Positions 27,055 to 34,725 of a DNA stretch of 64,000 bases are shown piece after piece. The stretch comes from CAZRAL01 sp964598005 (GTDB taxonomy: Bacteria > Pseudomonadota > Gammaproteobacteria > Burkholderiales > Usitatibacteraceae): positions 1-64,000 of the forward strand of contig CAZRAL010000003.1 of NCBI GenBank assembly GCA_964598005.1, in the 5' to 3' direction. Position 1 is the first letter of the stretch; each line of letters starts with the position of its first letter. Position numbers and translations under genes: made by a program. Below the pieces are notes generated by a model, which worked only from the letters and a program-made list of their open reading frames with translations, had not been told where the DNA came from and did not search any database.

Positions 27055-27744
27055 ATGCATTCTTGTCTATTCGTTCGTTCATTTTTAATTTTTTTGGCTG
27101 CGAGCAGTATGGTCTTATCTGTATTTGCAGGAGCTACAACGCCTCCCAAAACTGCAGCTAAGGCGGCGTCAGCAAAATCGACGCCGGCTAAAGATGCTAA
27201 AAACGCTTCGACAAAGACTAATTCCTGCAAACTTGACGATAAAGGAAATAATCCAGTGAAAATCAAATTGACCACCTCGATGGGCGCCATGACGCTTGAA
27301 CTCGACAAGGAAAAAGCACCGGTTTCAACCGCTAATTTTGTGAAGTATGTTGAAAATGGTCATTACAATGGAACGATTTTTCATCGCGTTATCGATAATT
27401 TCATGATTCAGGGTGGAGGATTTACCAAGGATATGATGCAAAAACCGGTTGAGATGGCTATCAAGAATGAAGCTGCCAACGGACTAAAAAACAACAAATA
27501 CACGGTGGCTATGGCGCGCACCAACGTTGTGGATTCGGCTACTTCGCAATTCTTCATCAATGTCAAGGACAACGATTTTCTTAATCATGCCGGACCAGCC
27601 AATTTCGGGTATGCCGTATTCGGCAAAGTCGTGGAAGGGACGGATGTCGTGGACAAAATAAAAGGGGTTGCAACGGGTAATAAAGGACTGCTCCAAAATG
27701 TGCCGAATGAACCCGTCGTTATCGAAAAGGCCGAATGTCTTTGA
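27055..27744 (+). CDS. ppiA: Periplasmic cyclophilin-type peptidyl-prolyl cis-trans isomerase
   Basis: Accelerates proline isomerisation in exported proteins. The start at 27055 is supported by AAGGAG eight bases upstream. The 229-residue precursor has a signal peptide (SMVLSVFAG), an Ala/Lys/Thr-rich linker (about residues 29-55) and a cyclophilin domain from IKLTTSMGAMTLELD, with the catalytic FHRVIDNFMIQGGG and the ATSQFFINVKDNDFLN segment. The linker is unusual in length and composition, perhaps for reaching through the peptidoglycan layer. A strong hairpin terminator follows. Confidence 0.92.
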   Translation: MHSCLFVRSFLIFLAASSMVLSVFAGATTPPKTAAKAASAKSTPAKDAKNASTKTNSCKLDDKGNNPVKIKLTTSMGAMTLELDKEKAPVSTANFVKYVENGHYNGTIFHRVIDNFMIQGGGFTKDMMQKPVEMAIKNEAANGLKNNKYTVAMARTNVVDSATSQFFINVKDNDFLNHAGPANFGYAVFGKVVEGTDVVDKIKGVATGNKGLLQNVPNEPVVIEKAECL

Positions 27745-27766
27745 TGAAGTGGTCGTTTTTTAGTAG

Positions 27767-27796
27767 TCAAAAGAGCGGCAATGGCCGCTCTTTTGA
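27767..27796 (+). terminator. Intrinsic terminator after ppiA
   Basis: TCAAAAGAGCGGC pairs with GCCGCTCTTTTGA around a short ATG loop, with T-rich sequence inside and after the stem. It is nearly symmetrical and separates ppiA from the second TPR gene. Confidence 0.8.
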
Positions 27797-27818
27797 TTTA
27801 TAGTCATTTCGTAGGGAA

Positions 27819-28805
27819 ATGATGCTAAAAATATCGTTTGATAAACGAAACAGAAAGGTAAATTTGCACAGGCTACTCATAGCCTGTATTTTTTTCTTTT
27901 CTACACTTGTATTTTCTGGTGATTTTGAACAAGCCAACGCGCTATATGCAAAAGGGGAACTTGATCTTGCATTAGAGAAAGTGAATGCATTATTGGCGCA
28001 GCAGCCCAAGGAAGCGCAGGCCCGCTTTCTCAAGGCGCTGATCTTGACCGACCAGAAAAAAATATCCGATGCCATCCCGATTCTGATTGGTTTAACCGAG
28101 GACTATCCTACGCTGCCCGAACCTTACAATAACTTGGCCGTATTGTATGCATTGCAACAAAGGTATGAAGAGGCCAGCGCAATGCTGGAGTTGGTCATTC
28201 ATCTTCATCCTGATTACACCACGGCTTACGAAAATTTAGGAGATATTTATGCCCACCTTGCCCGCCGTTCTTATGATAATGCGTTGAAGTTTGATCAATC
28301 GAATACGGCCATTTCCATGAAAGCAGCTGTTATCAAACGACTGTTCGCGTTCGAGCAAGACGCGCCTTCCAGCCTGAAAAAAGAAACCCCGCAAACCCAT
28401 ATCGACAAAGCCCTACGCGCTGTCTCTGGTGCAGAAGACAAATCGGCTATCAACGATGCAGCGCAAGAGCAGATCAGGACAATGGTTAATGCCTGGGCCA
28501 AATCGTGGTCAGGCAAGCGGATAGAGGATTTTCTGGCTTTTTATGCACCGGATTTTGCAGCGCCACTTAGTGACAGGCGTGAAGGGTGGGCGCGTATGCG
28601 TCGTCTTCGGGCTAATAACCCACGGGAAGGTGTGATAACCGTCAGAATTGTTTCTATCAAAATCAATCCCGCTGGCAGGGAGGCTTTTGTCGTATTTCGC
28701 CAATCCTGGCTGGTGAATGAACAAAAAAGCGAAAATATAAAAACCTTCAAATTGGTGAAGTACGGAGAAAAGTGGCTGATTCGCGCAGAAAAAACAGGGC
28801 TGTGA
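27819..28805 (+). CDS. TPR-repeat periplasmic protein with Cds6-like C-terminal domain (paralogue 2)
   Basis: A 328-residue protein clearly paralogous to that at 24748: both contain KVNALLAQQPKEAQARFLKA, EDYPTLPEPYNNLAVLYA and an AxLARR(A/S)YD(K/N)AL repeat end, then MVNAWAKSWSGKRIEDFLAFY in the tail. The N-terminus MMLKISFDKRNRKVNLHRLL leads into a hydrophobic signal segment (ACIFFFSTLVFSG). It follows a terminator, so it has its own promoter, unlike paralogue 1. The duplication brackets the L,D-transpeptidase and cyclophilin genes. Confidence 0.85.
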   Translation: MMLKISFDKRNRKVNLHRLLIACIFFFSTLVFSGDFEQANALYAKGELDLALEKVNALLAQQPKEAQARFLKALILTDQKKISDAIPILIGLTEDYPTLPEPYNNLAVLYALQQRYEEASAMLELVIHLHPDYTTAYENLGDIYAHLARRSYDNALKFDQSNTAISMKAAVIKRLFAFEQDAPSSLKKETPQTHIDKALRAVSGAEDKSAINDAAQEQIRTMVNAWAKSWSGKRIEDFLAFYAPDFAAPLSDRREGWARMRRLRANNPREGVITVRIVSIKINPAGREAFVVFRQSWLVNEQKSENIKTFKLVKYGEKWLIRAEKTGL

Positions 28806-28868
28806 CAAACCGGGCTGTGATGAACGTATTTTTTGCTTTCGGAATTTGGTAAAAAACCTCTTAATTGT

Positions 28869-29606
28869 ATGGCGCATACCCTTTTTATATCCGATCTGCA
28901 TCTGGCCAATGCCTTTCCGCAAACTACAGCGCTGTTTTTTCATTTTCTGCACAAAATGGCTCCTCAGGCCGAGGCGCTTTACATTCTGGGCGATTTGTTT
29001 GAGTACTGGCTGGGCGACGACATGCTCGACCACGACCCCATGAGTCAGGACGTTGCATTGGCAATCGGAGCACTCGCGCAGCGCGGCGTAAAAGTGTTCT
29101 TTATGGCCGGCAATCGGGACTTTCTGGTGGGTGAACGTTTTGCCCGGCAAGCAGGATTTGAAATTCTGCCTGACCCAACCTTGATTCATTTATATGGACA
29201 GCGCGTGCTATTGATGCACGGCGATACCTTATGTACCGATGATCTGGATTATCAGCGTTTTCGCGAGGAAGTCAGGCAACCCGGCTGGCGTCATGCCTTT
29301 CTTGCCCAATCGTATCGGGTGCGTGAAGCGATGGTCATGGGGTTACGCAAGCAAAGCGAGCAGGCCAAAGCAGCCAAATTGGTGGAGATCATGGACGTGA
29401 ATGGGGATACGGTGGCGTCCGTATTGCAGCAGCACGCGTACCCTGCGCTGATTCATGGGCATACCCACCGGCCTGCGCGGCATATTCATCGCATACAAGG
29501 ACAGGTTTGTACGCGCTGGGTGCTACCGGACTGGGGTAAGCAAAGCGTGGCATTACAGTGCAATGATGCTTTTCATTGGCAGATGATAGACATTGCCTTG
29601 CCCTGA
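28869..29606 (+). CDS. lpxH: UDP-2,3-diacylglucosamine diphosphatase
   Basis: Hydrolyses UDP-2,3-diacylglucosamine to lipid X in lipid A synthesis at the inner face of the inner membrane. The 245-residue calcineurin-like phosphoesterase shows ISDLHL at 6-11, GDLFEYWLGDD, AGNRDFLVG, LLMHGDTLC and HGHTHRPA, all metal-binding blocks intact. The start MAHTLFISDLHL is the family norm; a TTG 12 codons upstream is rejected. The other lipid A genes are at 47-51 kb. Confidence 0.95.
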   Translation: MAHTLFISDLHLANAFPQTTALFFHFLHKMAPQAEALYILGDLFEYWLGDDMLDHDPMSQDVALAIGALAQRGVKVFFMAGNRDFLVGERFARQAGFEILPDPTLIHLYGQRVLLMHGDTLCTDDLDYQRFREEVRQPGWRHAFLAQSYRVREAMVMGLRKQSEQAKAAKLVEIMDVNGDTVASVLQQHAYPALIHGHTHRPARHIHRIQGQVCTRWVLPDWGKQSVALQCNDAFHWQMIDIALP

Positions 29607-29648
29607 TACGGGTAAGGGACTGCCGTATAATGCAGCCCTTTCTAAGGA

Positions 29649-29939
29649 ACTGATGTTAACGCACTACTAAAGGAAAATTTTTTTGCCGGAAAAACAAATA
29701 TCACGAAAAAATTGTTTTGCTTTGATATCACTGCTTTAAACATCGACGATCAGGCCTCCCCCTTTGAAAAAGGGGGATCGAGGGGGATTGAAAATATTTG
29801 GCGCTGAGGTTTGATGCTAAAACAACCACTCTCAATCTCCCCTCCGCCCCTCTTTTTCAAAGAGGGGAACCTAAGCGGAAATTTTTTCACAAGTTTTCTA
29901 TTTCATAGACAAACTGCCTTGCTTCTGCGTAACATCAGT
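29649..29939. repeat. Family B repeat element, copy 2
   Basis: A 291-bp element ending in ACTGATGTTAACGCA (left) and TGCGTAACATCAGT (right). It carries two G/C-tract palindromes and closely matches 2569-2880. Its right end directly abuts the truncated family C element at 29940. It fills most of the lpxH-ribBA gap. Confidence 0.85.
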
Positions 29940-30012
29940 AAGCAAGTAAACGAGGATGTTGAGCCACTGTGCAACGCCGTTATGTCAAGCGCAGCAAGTT
30001 TCGAAAGAAGTC
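29940..30012. repeat. Family C repeat element, right half only
   Basis: Matches 42121-42193 over about 70 bases, ending in AGTTTCGAAAGAAGTC. The left half is missing and replaced by the family B element, so one insertion or deletion has cut the other. The ribBA start is 23 bases downstream. Confidence 0.75.
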
Positions 30013-30035
30013 TATTACCAACGACGAGGAAATTC

Positions 30036-31154
30036 ATGGCTACTCATTCAACCACGGAAATAATTGAAGATATCCGCCAGGGGAAAATGGTTGTTTTGGT
30101 GGATGAAGAAAGCCGCGAAAACGAAGGCGATCTCATTATGGCGGCAGATTTTATTACCCCCGCCGCGATTAACTTCATGGCCATGCATGCGCGTGGATTG
30201 ATCTGTATGCCGATCACCGAAGTGCGTGCCCGGCAGCTGAATCTGGCGCCTATGGTGGCGGATAACCGTACGTTGCATGGAACGGCGTTTACCGCTTCGA
30301 TCGAGGCCGCTAGTGGCGTCACAACCGGCATTTCAGCGGCGGATCGCGCACGCACGATTCAGGTTGCCAACGCCCGGCATGCCCGGCCAGAAGATATTGT
30401 GCAGCCCGGCCATATTTTTCCCTTGATTGCACGCGAGGGCGGCGTTCTGGTACGTGCCGGCCATACGGAAGCAGCCTGCGATCTGGCGCAGCTTGCCGGA
30501 TTGAATCCCGCTGGTGTGATCTGCGAAATATTGAATGAAGATGGTTCCATGGCGCGTTTGCCGGATTTGCTTCCCTTTGCAAAACGGCATGGCTTGAAGG
30601 TAGGCACCATTGCCGATCTGATCCGCCATCGTTCGATCAACGAAACTCTGGTCGAACAGGTCTCGAAACATGCCATTAGCACGCCTTATGGGCCTTTTAC
30701 GCTGTATGCCTTTCATGACCGTATCGCAGATGAAGTTCATCTGGCGCTAACGCGCGGTGAGTTGCGGCCTGAGCTACCCATCCTTACCCGCGTCCATGAG
30801 CCTTTCACTTCGCTTGATTTTTTTGATTTTGACAATGGCCGCCATGCCTATTCGGTGGCTGAAGCTATGCGGCTCATTGCCACCGAGGGCAGCGGGGTGA
30901 TTGTCTTGCTGCGTCGGCAGGAGAGTGCTGAGGAGTTGCTAGCATGCATGGCCTCCAGAGAACCCATGACCAAACGAACCGGCTCGTGGGATCCGCGCTT
31001 GCACGGAATTGGGGCGCAAATCCTGCGCCAATTGAATGTCCGTAAACTGCGCATCATGGCGTGGCCGAAAAAAATACCGTCGATGGCGGGTTTCGATCTG
31101 GAGATCGTGGACTATGTACCGCCCACCTCAGAACGTAAATTGAAAGCGGTATAA
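30036..31154 (+). CDS. ribBA: 3,4-dihydroxy-2-butanone-4-phosphate synthase with degenerate GTP cyclohydrolase II-like domain
   Basis: The N-terminal 200 residues convert ribulose 5-phosphate to the four-carbon riboflavin precursor: DEESRENEGDLIMAADF, MHARGLICMPI and GHTEAACDLAQLAGL are the standard RibB motifs. The C-terminal 170 residues align with GTP cyclohydrolase II (ISTPYGPFTLYAF, RLHGIGAQILRQLNV form, IPSMAGFDLEIVDY) but lack its three zinc cysteines: the expected region reads RVHEPFTSLDFFDFDNGRH. So only the RibB activity is likely, as in the RibBX-type proteins known from proteobacteria. The start at 30036 has GAGGAAATTC upstream; in-frame sequence further up is repeat element. RibH follows by four bases. 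Confidence 0.9.
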   Translation: MATHSTTEIIEDIRQGKMVVLVDEESRENEGDLIMAADFITPAAINFMAMHARGLICMPITEVRARQLNLAPMVADNRTLHGTAFTASIEAASGVTTGISAADRARTIQVANARHARPEDIVQPGHIFPLIAREGGVLVRAGHTEAACDLAQLAGLNPAGVICEILNEDGSMARLPDLLPFAKRHGLKVGTIADLIRHRSINETLVEQVSKHAISTPYGPFTLYAFHDRIADEVHLALTRGELRPELPILTRVHEPFTSLDFFDFDNGRHAYSVAEAMRLIATEGSGVIVLLRRQESAEELLACMASREPMTKRTGSWDPRLHGIGAQILRQLNVRKLRIMAWPKKIPSMAGFDLEIVDYVPPTSERKLKAV

Positions 31155-31158
31155 ATCC

Positions 31159-31614
31159 ATGGCTATTCAACTCGATGGGGCTGGTCTGAAAATTGCTATC
31201 GTTCACAGCCGATTCAATGCATCCATTGTCAATCGCATGGTGGAGGCCTGCGAAAAGGAGCTGCGCCAATGTGGTGTAAAAAAGGAAAACATTACGCTTG
31301 CTGCCGTGCCGGGAGCCCTGGAAATGCCGGTCGTTTTGCAAGCTTTGGCCCTCACGCAAAAATATCAGGCGCTGATTGCCATTGGTGCGGTGATCCGTGG
31401 TGAAACCTATCACTTCGAAATTGTGGCCAATGAATCTTGTCGTGGTGTGATGGACGTTATGCTACAAACCGGGGTACCCATTGCGAATGGAATTTTGACT
31501 ACCAACACCGATGAGCAGGCGCAAGCCCGTACGCAGGAAAAAGGTGCCGATTGCGCTCGTGTAGCCATTGAAATGGCGCATTTGCTGCGCGGCATTACGC
31601 AGTCGGCTGCATGA
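31159..31614 (+). CDS. ribH: 6,7-dimethyl-8-ribityllumazine synthase
   Basis: Condenses the RibB product with the ribitylamino-pyrimidine in riboflavin synthesis. The 151-residue protein has IAIVHSRFNASIVNRMVEAC near the start, VPGALEMPVV at 49-58 and AIGAVIRGETYHFEIVANES at about 75-94, including the catalytic histidine. Family length is normal. The stop overlaps the nusB start (ATGA). Confidence 0.96.
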   Translation: MAIQLDGAGLKIAIVHSRFNASIVNRMVEACEKELRQCGVKKENITLAAVPGALEMPVVLQALALTQKYQALIAIGAVIRGETYHFEIVANESCRGVMDVMLQTGVPIANGILTTNTDEQAQARTQEKGADCARVAIEMAHLLRGITQSAA

Positions 31615-32066
31615 TGAAAGAAAAAAAACAGCCAACGGGGAATCGCCGGCGTAAGTCACGTGAATTTGCGCTGCAGGCGCTTTATCAATGGCAATTAGCC
31701 AGCCCTGGTACAGCCGAACTTGAACAGCAATACCGCGCTGCAGAAGGTTTTTCAAAAGCGGATCCGCAGTTTTTTCTTACGCTGGTAACCGGGGCGATAC
31801 AAATTGCTCCCGATTTGCAGGAAAAAATGGCTGCATACCTGGATCGCACCTGGCAAGAAATCAGTCCGATTGAGCGGGGCATACTTTTATTGGCGGGTTA
31901 TGAGTTGATTATGCAACCTGCCACGCCTTATCGCGTCATCATCAATGAGGCCATCGAACTGGCCAAAAGCTACGGCGGCACGGAAGGGCACAAATATGTA
32001 AATGGGGTGCTGGACAAGCTGGCTGCTGCGGTTCGCGCTGAAGAAATTGCTCGTCCGCGGGCTTGA
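31611..32066 (+). CDS. nusB: Transcription antitermination factor NusB
   Basis: Binds boxA RNA with NusE in rRNA antitermination. The 151-residue all-helical protein shows RRKSREFALQALYQW near the N-terminus, EISPIERGILLLAGYEL, and PYRVIINEAIELAKSYGGTEGHKYVNGVLDKLA, the family signature (given here in part). The ribH-nusB pairing is common in proteobacteria. Two adjacent ATG codons at 31611 and 31614 are possible starts. Confidence 0.96.
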   Translation: MMKEKKQPTGNRRRKSREFALQALYQWQLASPGTAELEQQYRAAEGFSKADPQFFLTLVTGAIQIAPDLQEKMAAYLDRTWQEISPIERGILLLAGYELIMQPATPYRVIINEAIELAKSYGGTEGHKYVNGVLDKLAAAVRAEEIARPRA

Positions 32067-32087
32067 TCCCTTGTCGAATGTAAATAA

Positions 32088-32361
32088 CTGATGTTACGCA
32101 GAAGCAAAGCAGCTGCCTATGAATGGTCAATCCGTGAAAAGATTTCCGCTTAGGTTCCCCTCTTTGGAAAAGAGGGGCGGAGGGGAGATTTGCGGTCGCT
32201 TAACCTGCGACAAGCAGCGAAAATCCCTCTCGATCCCCCTTTAAAAAGGGGGAAATCTGGTTGTGGATTGTTGAAACAGTGAAGCGATGCCGAAGCAAAA
32301 TGATTTTTCTGTAACATGGATTTTCCTGGCAAAAAATTCCTTGGCGATGCGTAATATCAGT
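32088..32361. repeat. Family B repeat element, copy 3 (opposite orientation)
   Basis: Starts ACTGATGTTACGCAGAAGC and ends GCGTAATATCAGT. The first part (aaagatttccgcttaggttcccctctttggaaaagagg) is the reverse complement of the right part of copies 1 and 2; the interior differs. It fills the nusB-thiL gap and separates thiL from the riboflavin genes. Confidence 0.75.
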
Positions 32362-32388
32362 AAATAAATTTTTGACCAAAATGCTTCC

Positions 32389-33372
32389 ATGCTGGGACAA
32401 ACACCCGAATTCAGATTAATCGCTCGTCATTTTGTACGCCCTGTATCCGGTGTGGTACTGGGCATTGGCGACGATTGCGCGCTGGTGCGGCCGTCAGCTG
32501 ATCGGGAACTCGCGATCTCGACCGATACGCTCGTGAGTGGCAGGCATTTTTTTGCCGACGCTGATCCGTATGGCGTAGGGCATAAAGCGCTGGCCGTTAA
32601 CTTGTCCGACCTGGCCGCAATGGGCGCCGCGCCGCGCTGGGTAACGCTGGCGCTGACCTTGCCGCATATCGATGAGGCGTGGCTTTCCGAGCTGTCGCGT
32701 GGGCTGTTTTCCCTGGCCGACCTGCACGGAGTGGCCCTGATCGGGGGCGATACGACCCGTGGCCCCTTGTCGCTGACCTTGACCGTGATCGGCGAAGTGC
32801 CGCCCGGTCAAGCACTGCGACGCGACGAGGCAAAGGCTGCTGATGACATCTGGGTATCCGGCTCGCTGGGCGATGCCGCGCTGACGCTGGCGCATCTTCA
32901 AGGGCGTATTCAGCTTGGCCACGAGGATTTTCAATCCATTGCCCATCGGCTGCATTGCCCCGTGCCACGGATTGCCCTTGGCTTGGCCTTACGCGGCGTC
33001 GCACATGCGGCCATCGATATTTCCGATGGGCTAGTGGCTGATTTACGGCATATCTGTCAACGATCCGGCTGCGCTGCACAATTGTTTTTAGAGGCGCTGC
33101 CGCGATCGCGCGTATTACAATCGGTAGCCGAGCCGCTTAACCATGAATGTTTGCTTTCAGGCGGCGATGACTATGAGTTGTGTTTTACCGCATCGCCTCT
33201 GCAACGCGCGAAAATCGATGACATCGCCCGCGCCTTGACACTGGGCCTACACCGTATCGGTTTCATGGTGGAAGGGGAGGCAGAAGTAAAAGTAGTAGAT
33301 CGTGAGGGTAAATGCTTTCAACCCGTAAAAGCCGGATTCGATCATTTTGCCGATAGTTTTCCATCGATATGA
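32389..33372 (+). CDS. thiL: Thiamine-monophosphate kinase
   Basis: Phosphorylates thiamine monophosphate to the diphosphate cofactor. The 327-residue protein has EFRLIARHFVRP at the start, the Mg/ATP-binding GIGDDCALVRP, STDTLVSGRHF, NLSDLAAMGAAPRWVTLAL and LIGGDTTRGPLSLTLT, and GGDDYELCFT near residue 258. Its stop overlaps the pgpA start (ATGA). No thiamine riboswitch is visible; the leader is a repeat element. The start codon lacks a clear ribosome-binding site. Confidence 0.95.
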   Translation: MLGQTPEFRLIARHFVRPVSGVVLGIGDDCALVRPSADRELAISTDTLVSGRHFFADADPYGVGHKALAVNLSDLAAMGAAPRWVTLALTLPHIDEAWLSELSRGLFSLADLHGVALIGGDTTRGPLSLTLTVIGEVPPGQALRRDEAKAADDIWVSGSLGDAALTLAHLQGRIQLGHEDFQSIAHRLHCPVPRIALGLALRGVAHAAIDISDGLVADLRHICQRSGCAAQLFLEALPRSRVLQSVAEPLNHECLLSGGDDYELCFTASPLQRAKIDDIARALTLGLHRIGFMVEGEAEVKVVDREGKCFQPVKAGFDHFADSFPSI

Positions 33373-33860
33373 AACCTGATCGTCAATTTCTGCTGGCGCA
33401 TCCCGCCCATTTTATTGCGCTAGGCATGGGGGCAGGCCTGGCGCGCCATGCGCCGGGGACTTGGGGCACGCTGGTGGCATTTCCCTTGTTTTGGCTGGCC
33501 AGCTTGATCCCCTTGACCGGAGCAATGGGCGTACTGGTTTTGTTTTTGTTTATGGTCGGTGTCTGGGCGGCTGCGCGTACCGGGCAGGATTGCGGCATAG
33601 CCGATCATGGCAGTATCGTGATTGACGAAATCGCCGCATTTTTTCTGGTACTGATCTTTACTCCCCCGCGCTGGAGTTGGTATGGGGTGGCGTTTCTGTT
33701 ATTCAGACTATTCGATATCTGGAAACCCTGGCCGATTCGGTATTTTGACCGCTCGCTAAAAGGTGGGTTCGGTGTGATGTTCGATGATTTGCTGGCGGCT
33801 GTGTTTTCCATTGCTGCGCTTTTTTTGCTTCGCCACCTTATTGAAGGAGCCGTGTCATGA
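33369..33860 (+). CDS. pgpA: Phosphatidylglycerophosphatase A
   Basis: Dephosphorylates phosphatidylglycerol phosphate at the inner membrane. The 163-residue membrane protein has the family opening HPAHFIALGMGAGLARHAPGTWGTL (here in part GLARHAPGTWGTL) and the acidic metal site IVIDEIAAFF; four hydrophobic segments are visible. The thiL-pgpA pair is common. Its stop overlaps the next start (ATGA). Confidence 0.94.
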   Translation: MKPDRQFLLAHPAHFIALGMGAGLARHAPGTWGTLVAFPLFWLASLIPLTGAMGVLVLFLFMVGVWAAARTGQDCGIADHGSIVIDEIAAFFLVLIFTPPRWSWYGVAFLLFRLFDIWKPWPIRYFDRSLKGGFGVMFDDLLAAVFSIAALFLLRHLIEGAVS

Positions 33861-34642
33861 GTAGAACCAACGCAAACTGGCCTTATCCGCTACTGTTCGC
33901 GCATCGCGGTGGTGGATCGCTGGCGCCGGAAAATACGCTGGCCGCGATGAAAAAAGGCTATGAGCGCGGGTACTTTGCATTTGAATTCGATGTCAAACTC
34001 ACCGCTGATGATATTGCGATTCTGATGCATGATTCAACGCTGGAACGAACGACCAATGGGCAGGGATTTGTCGCCGAAAAAACCATTGCGGAGCTTGAGC
34101 AGCTCGATGCCGGAAGCTGGCATGGTGCGGCATTTCGCGGCGAACCCGTGGCCCGCTTTTCAACCGTCGCCAAGTATTTACACGGCCTTGGTTTGATGGC
34201 GAACGTCGAAATCAAACCCTGCGCGGGCCGTGAAATGGTGACGGGGAAAAGGGTTGCCGAACTATGCCGCGAGCTATGGGCCGATCGGCTGGTACAACCC
34301 TTGATCTCATCGTTCAGTATCGAGACGTTGCGCGCGGCGCGTGCCGCAGCATCGGCATTGCCTATGGGATTACTGGTTGAACAGCCCGTAAAAGAACATT
34401 TGCCGCTTTTGCAGGAATTACAGTGCGTATCGATCCATGCGCATCACCAGCATATTACGCCTGATGGGGTGCGATTTTTTCACGACCTTGGCTATCGCGT
34501 ATTGACCTACACGGTAAACGATCCCGCGCGCGTGCGGGAATTGCTGGAGATGGGAGTAGACGGACTGTTTACCGACCGCCTCGATGAAATGGCCAGGCAG
34601 TTTCCGGATGGGCTAAGGGGCCCTATAGGTTTTAAAAATTAA
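33857..34642 (+). CDS. ugpQ: Glycerophosphodiester phosphodiesterase
   Basis: Hydrolyses glycerophosphodiesters to glycerol 3-phosphate and an alcohol. The 261-residue GDPD-fold protein carries LLFAHRGGGSLAPENTLAA with the catalytic H and the metal residues in FEFDVKLTADDIAILMHD, then MANVEIKPC. No signal peptide, so cytoplasmic. Coupled to pgpA; both act on glycerophospholipid metabolism. Confidence 0.92.
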   Translation: MSRTNANWPYPLLFAHRGGGSLAPENTLAAMKKGYERGYFAFEFDVKLTADDIAILMHDSTLERTTNGQGFVAEKTIAELEQLDAGSWHGAAFRGEPVARFSTVAKYLHGLGLMANVEIKPCAGREMVTGKRVAELCRELWADRLVQPLISSFSIETLRAARAAASALPMGLLVEQPVKEHLPLLQELQCVSIHAHHQHITPDGVRFFHDLGYRVLTYTVNDPARVRELLEMGVDGLFTDRLDEMARQFPDGLRGPIGFKN

Positions 34643-34663
34643 TCGATTTTAGAAGCAAAAAAC

Positions 34664-34699
34664 CTCCCGGTTATGACCTTGATCGGTCATAACCGGGAG
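34664..34699 (-). terminator. Strong hairpin terminator between convergent genes
   Basis: CTCCCGGTTATGACC and its exact complement enclose a 6-base loop. Read on the minus strand it is followed by GGTTTTTTGC, so it best serves the metalloprotease gene at 34726; it may also stop readthrough from ugpQ. Confidence 0.85.
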
Positions 34700-34725
34700 A
34701 ACATTCAGGAACGTACGATACTTGC

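Noticed and set aside
29607..30035. FMN riboswitch upstream of ribBA
   Set aside because: The whole leader is made of repeat elements; none of the conserved riboswitch stems were seen.
32067..32388. Thiamine riboswitch upstream of thiL
   Set aside because: The gap is a family B repeat element; no TPP-riboswitch core motif (CUGAGA) arrangement seen.
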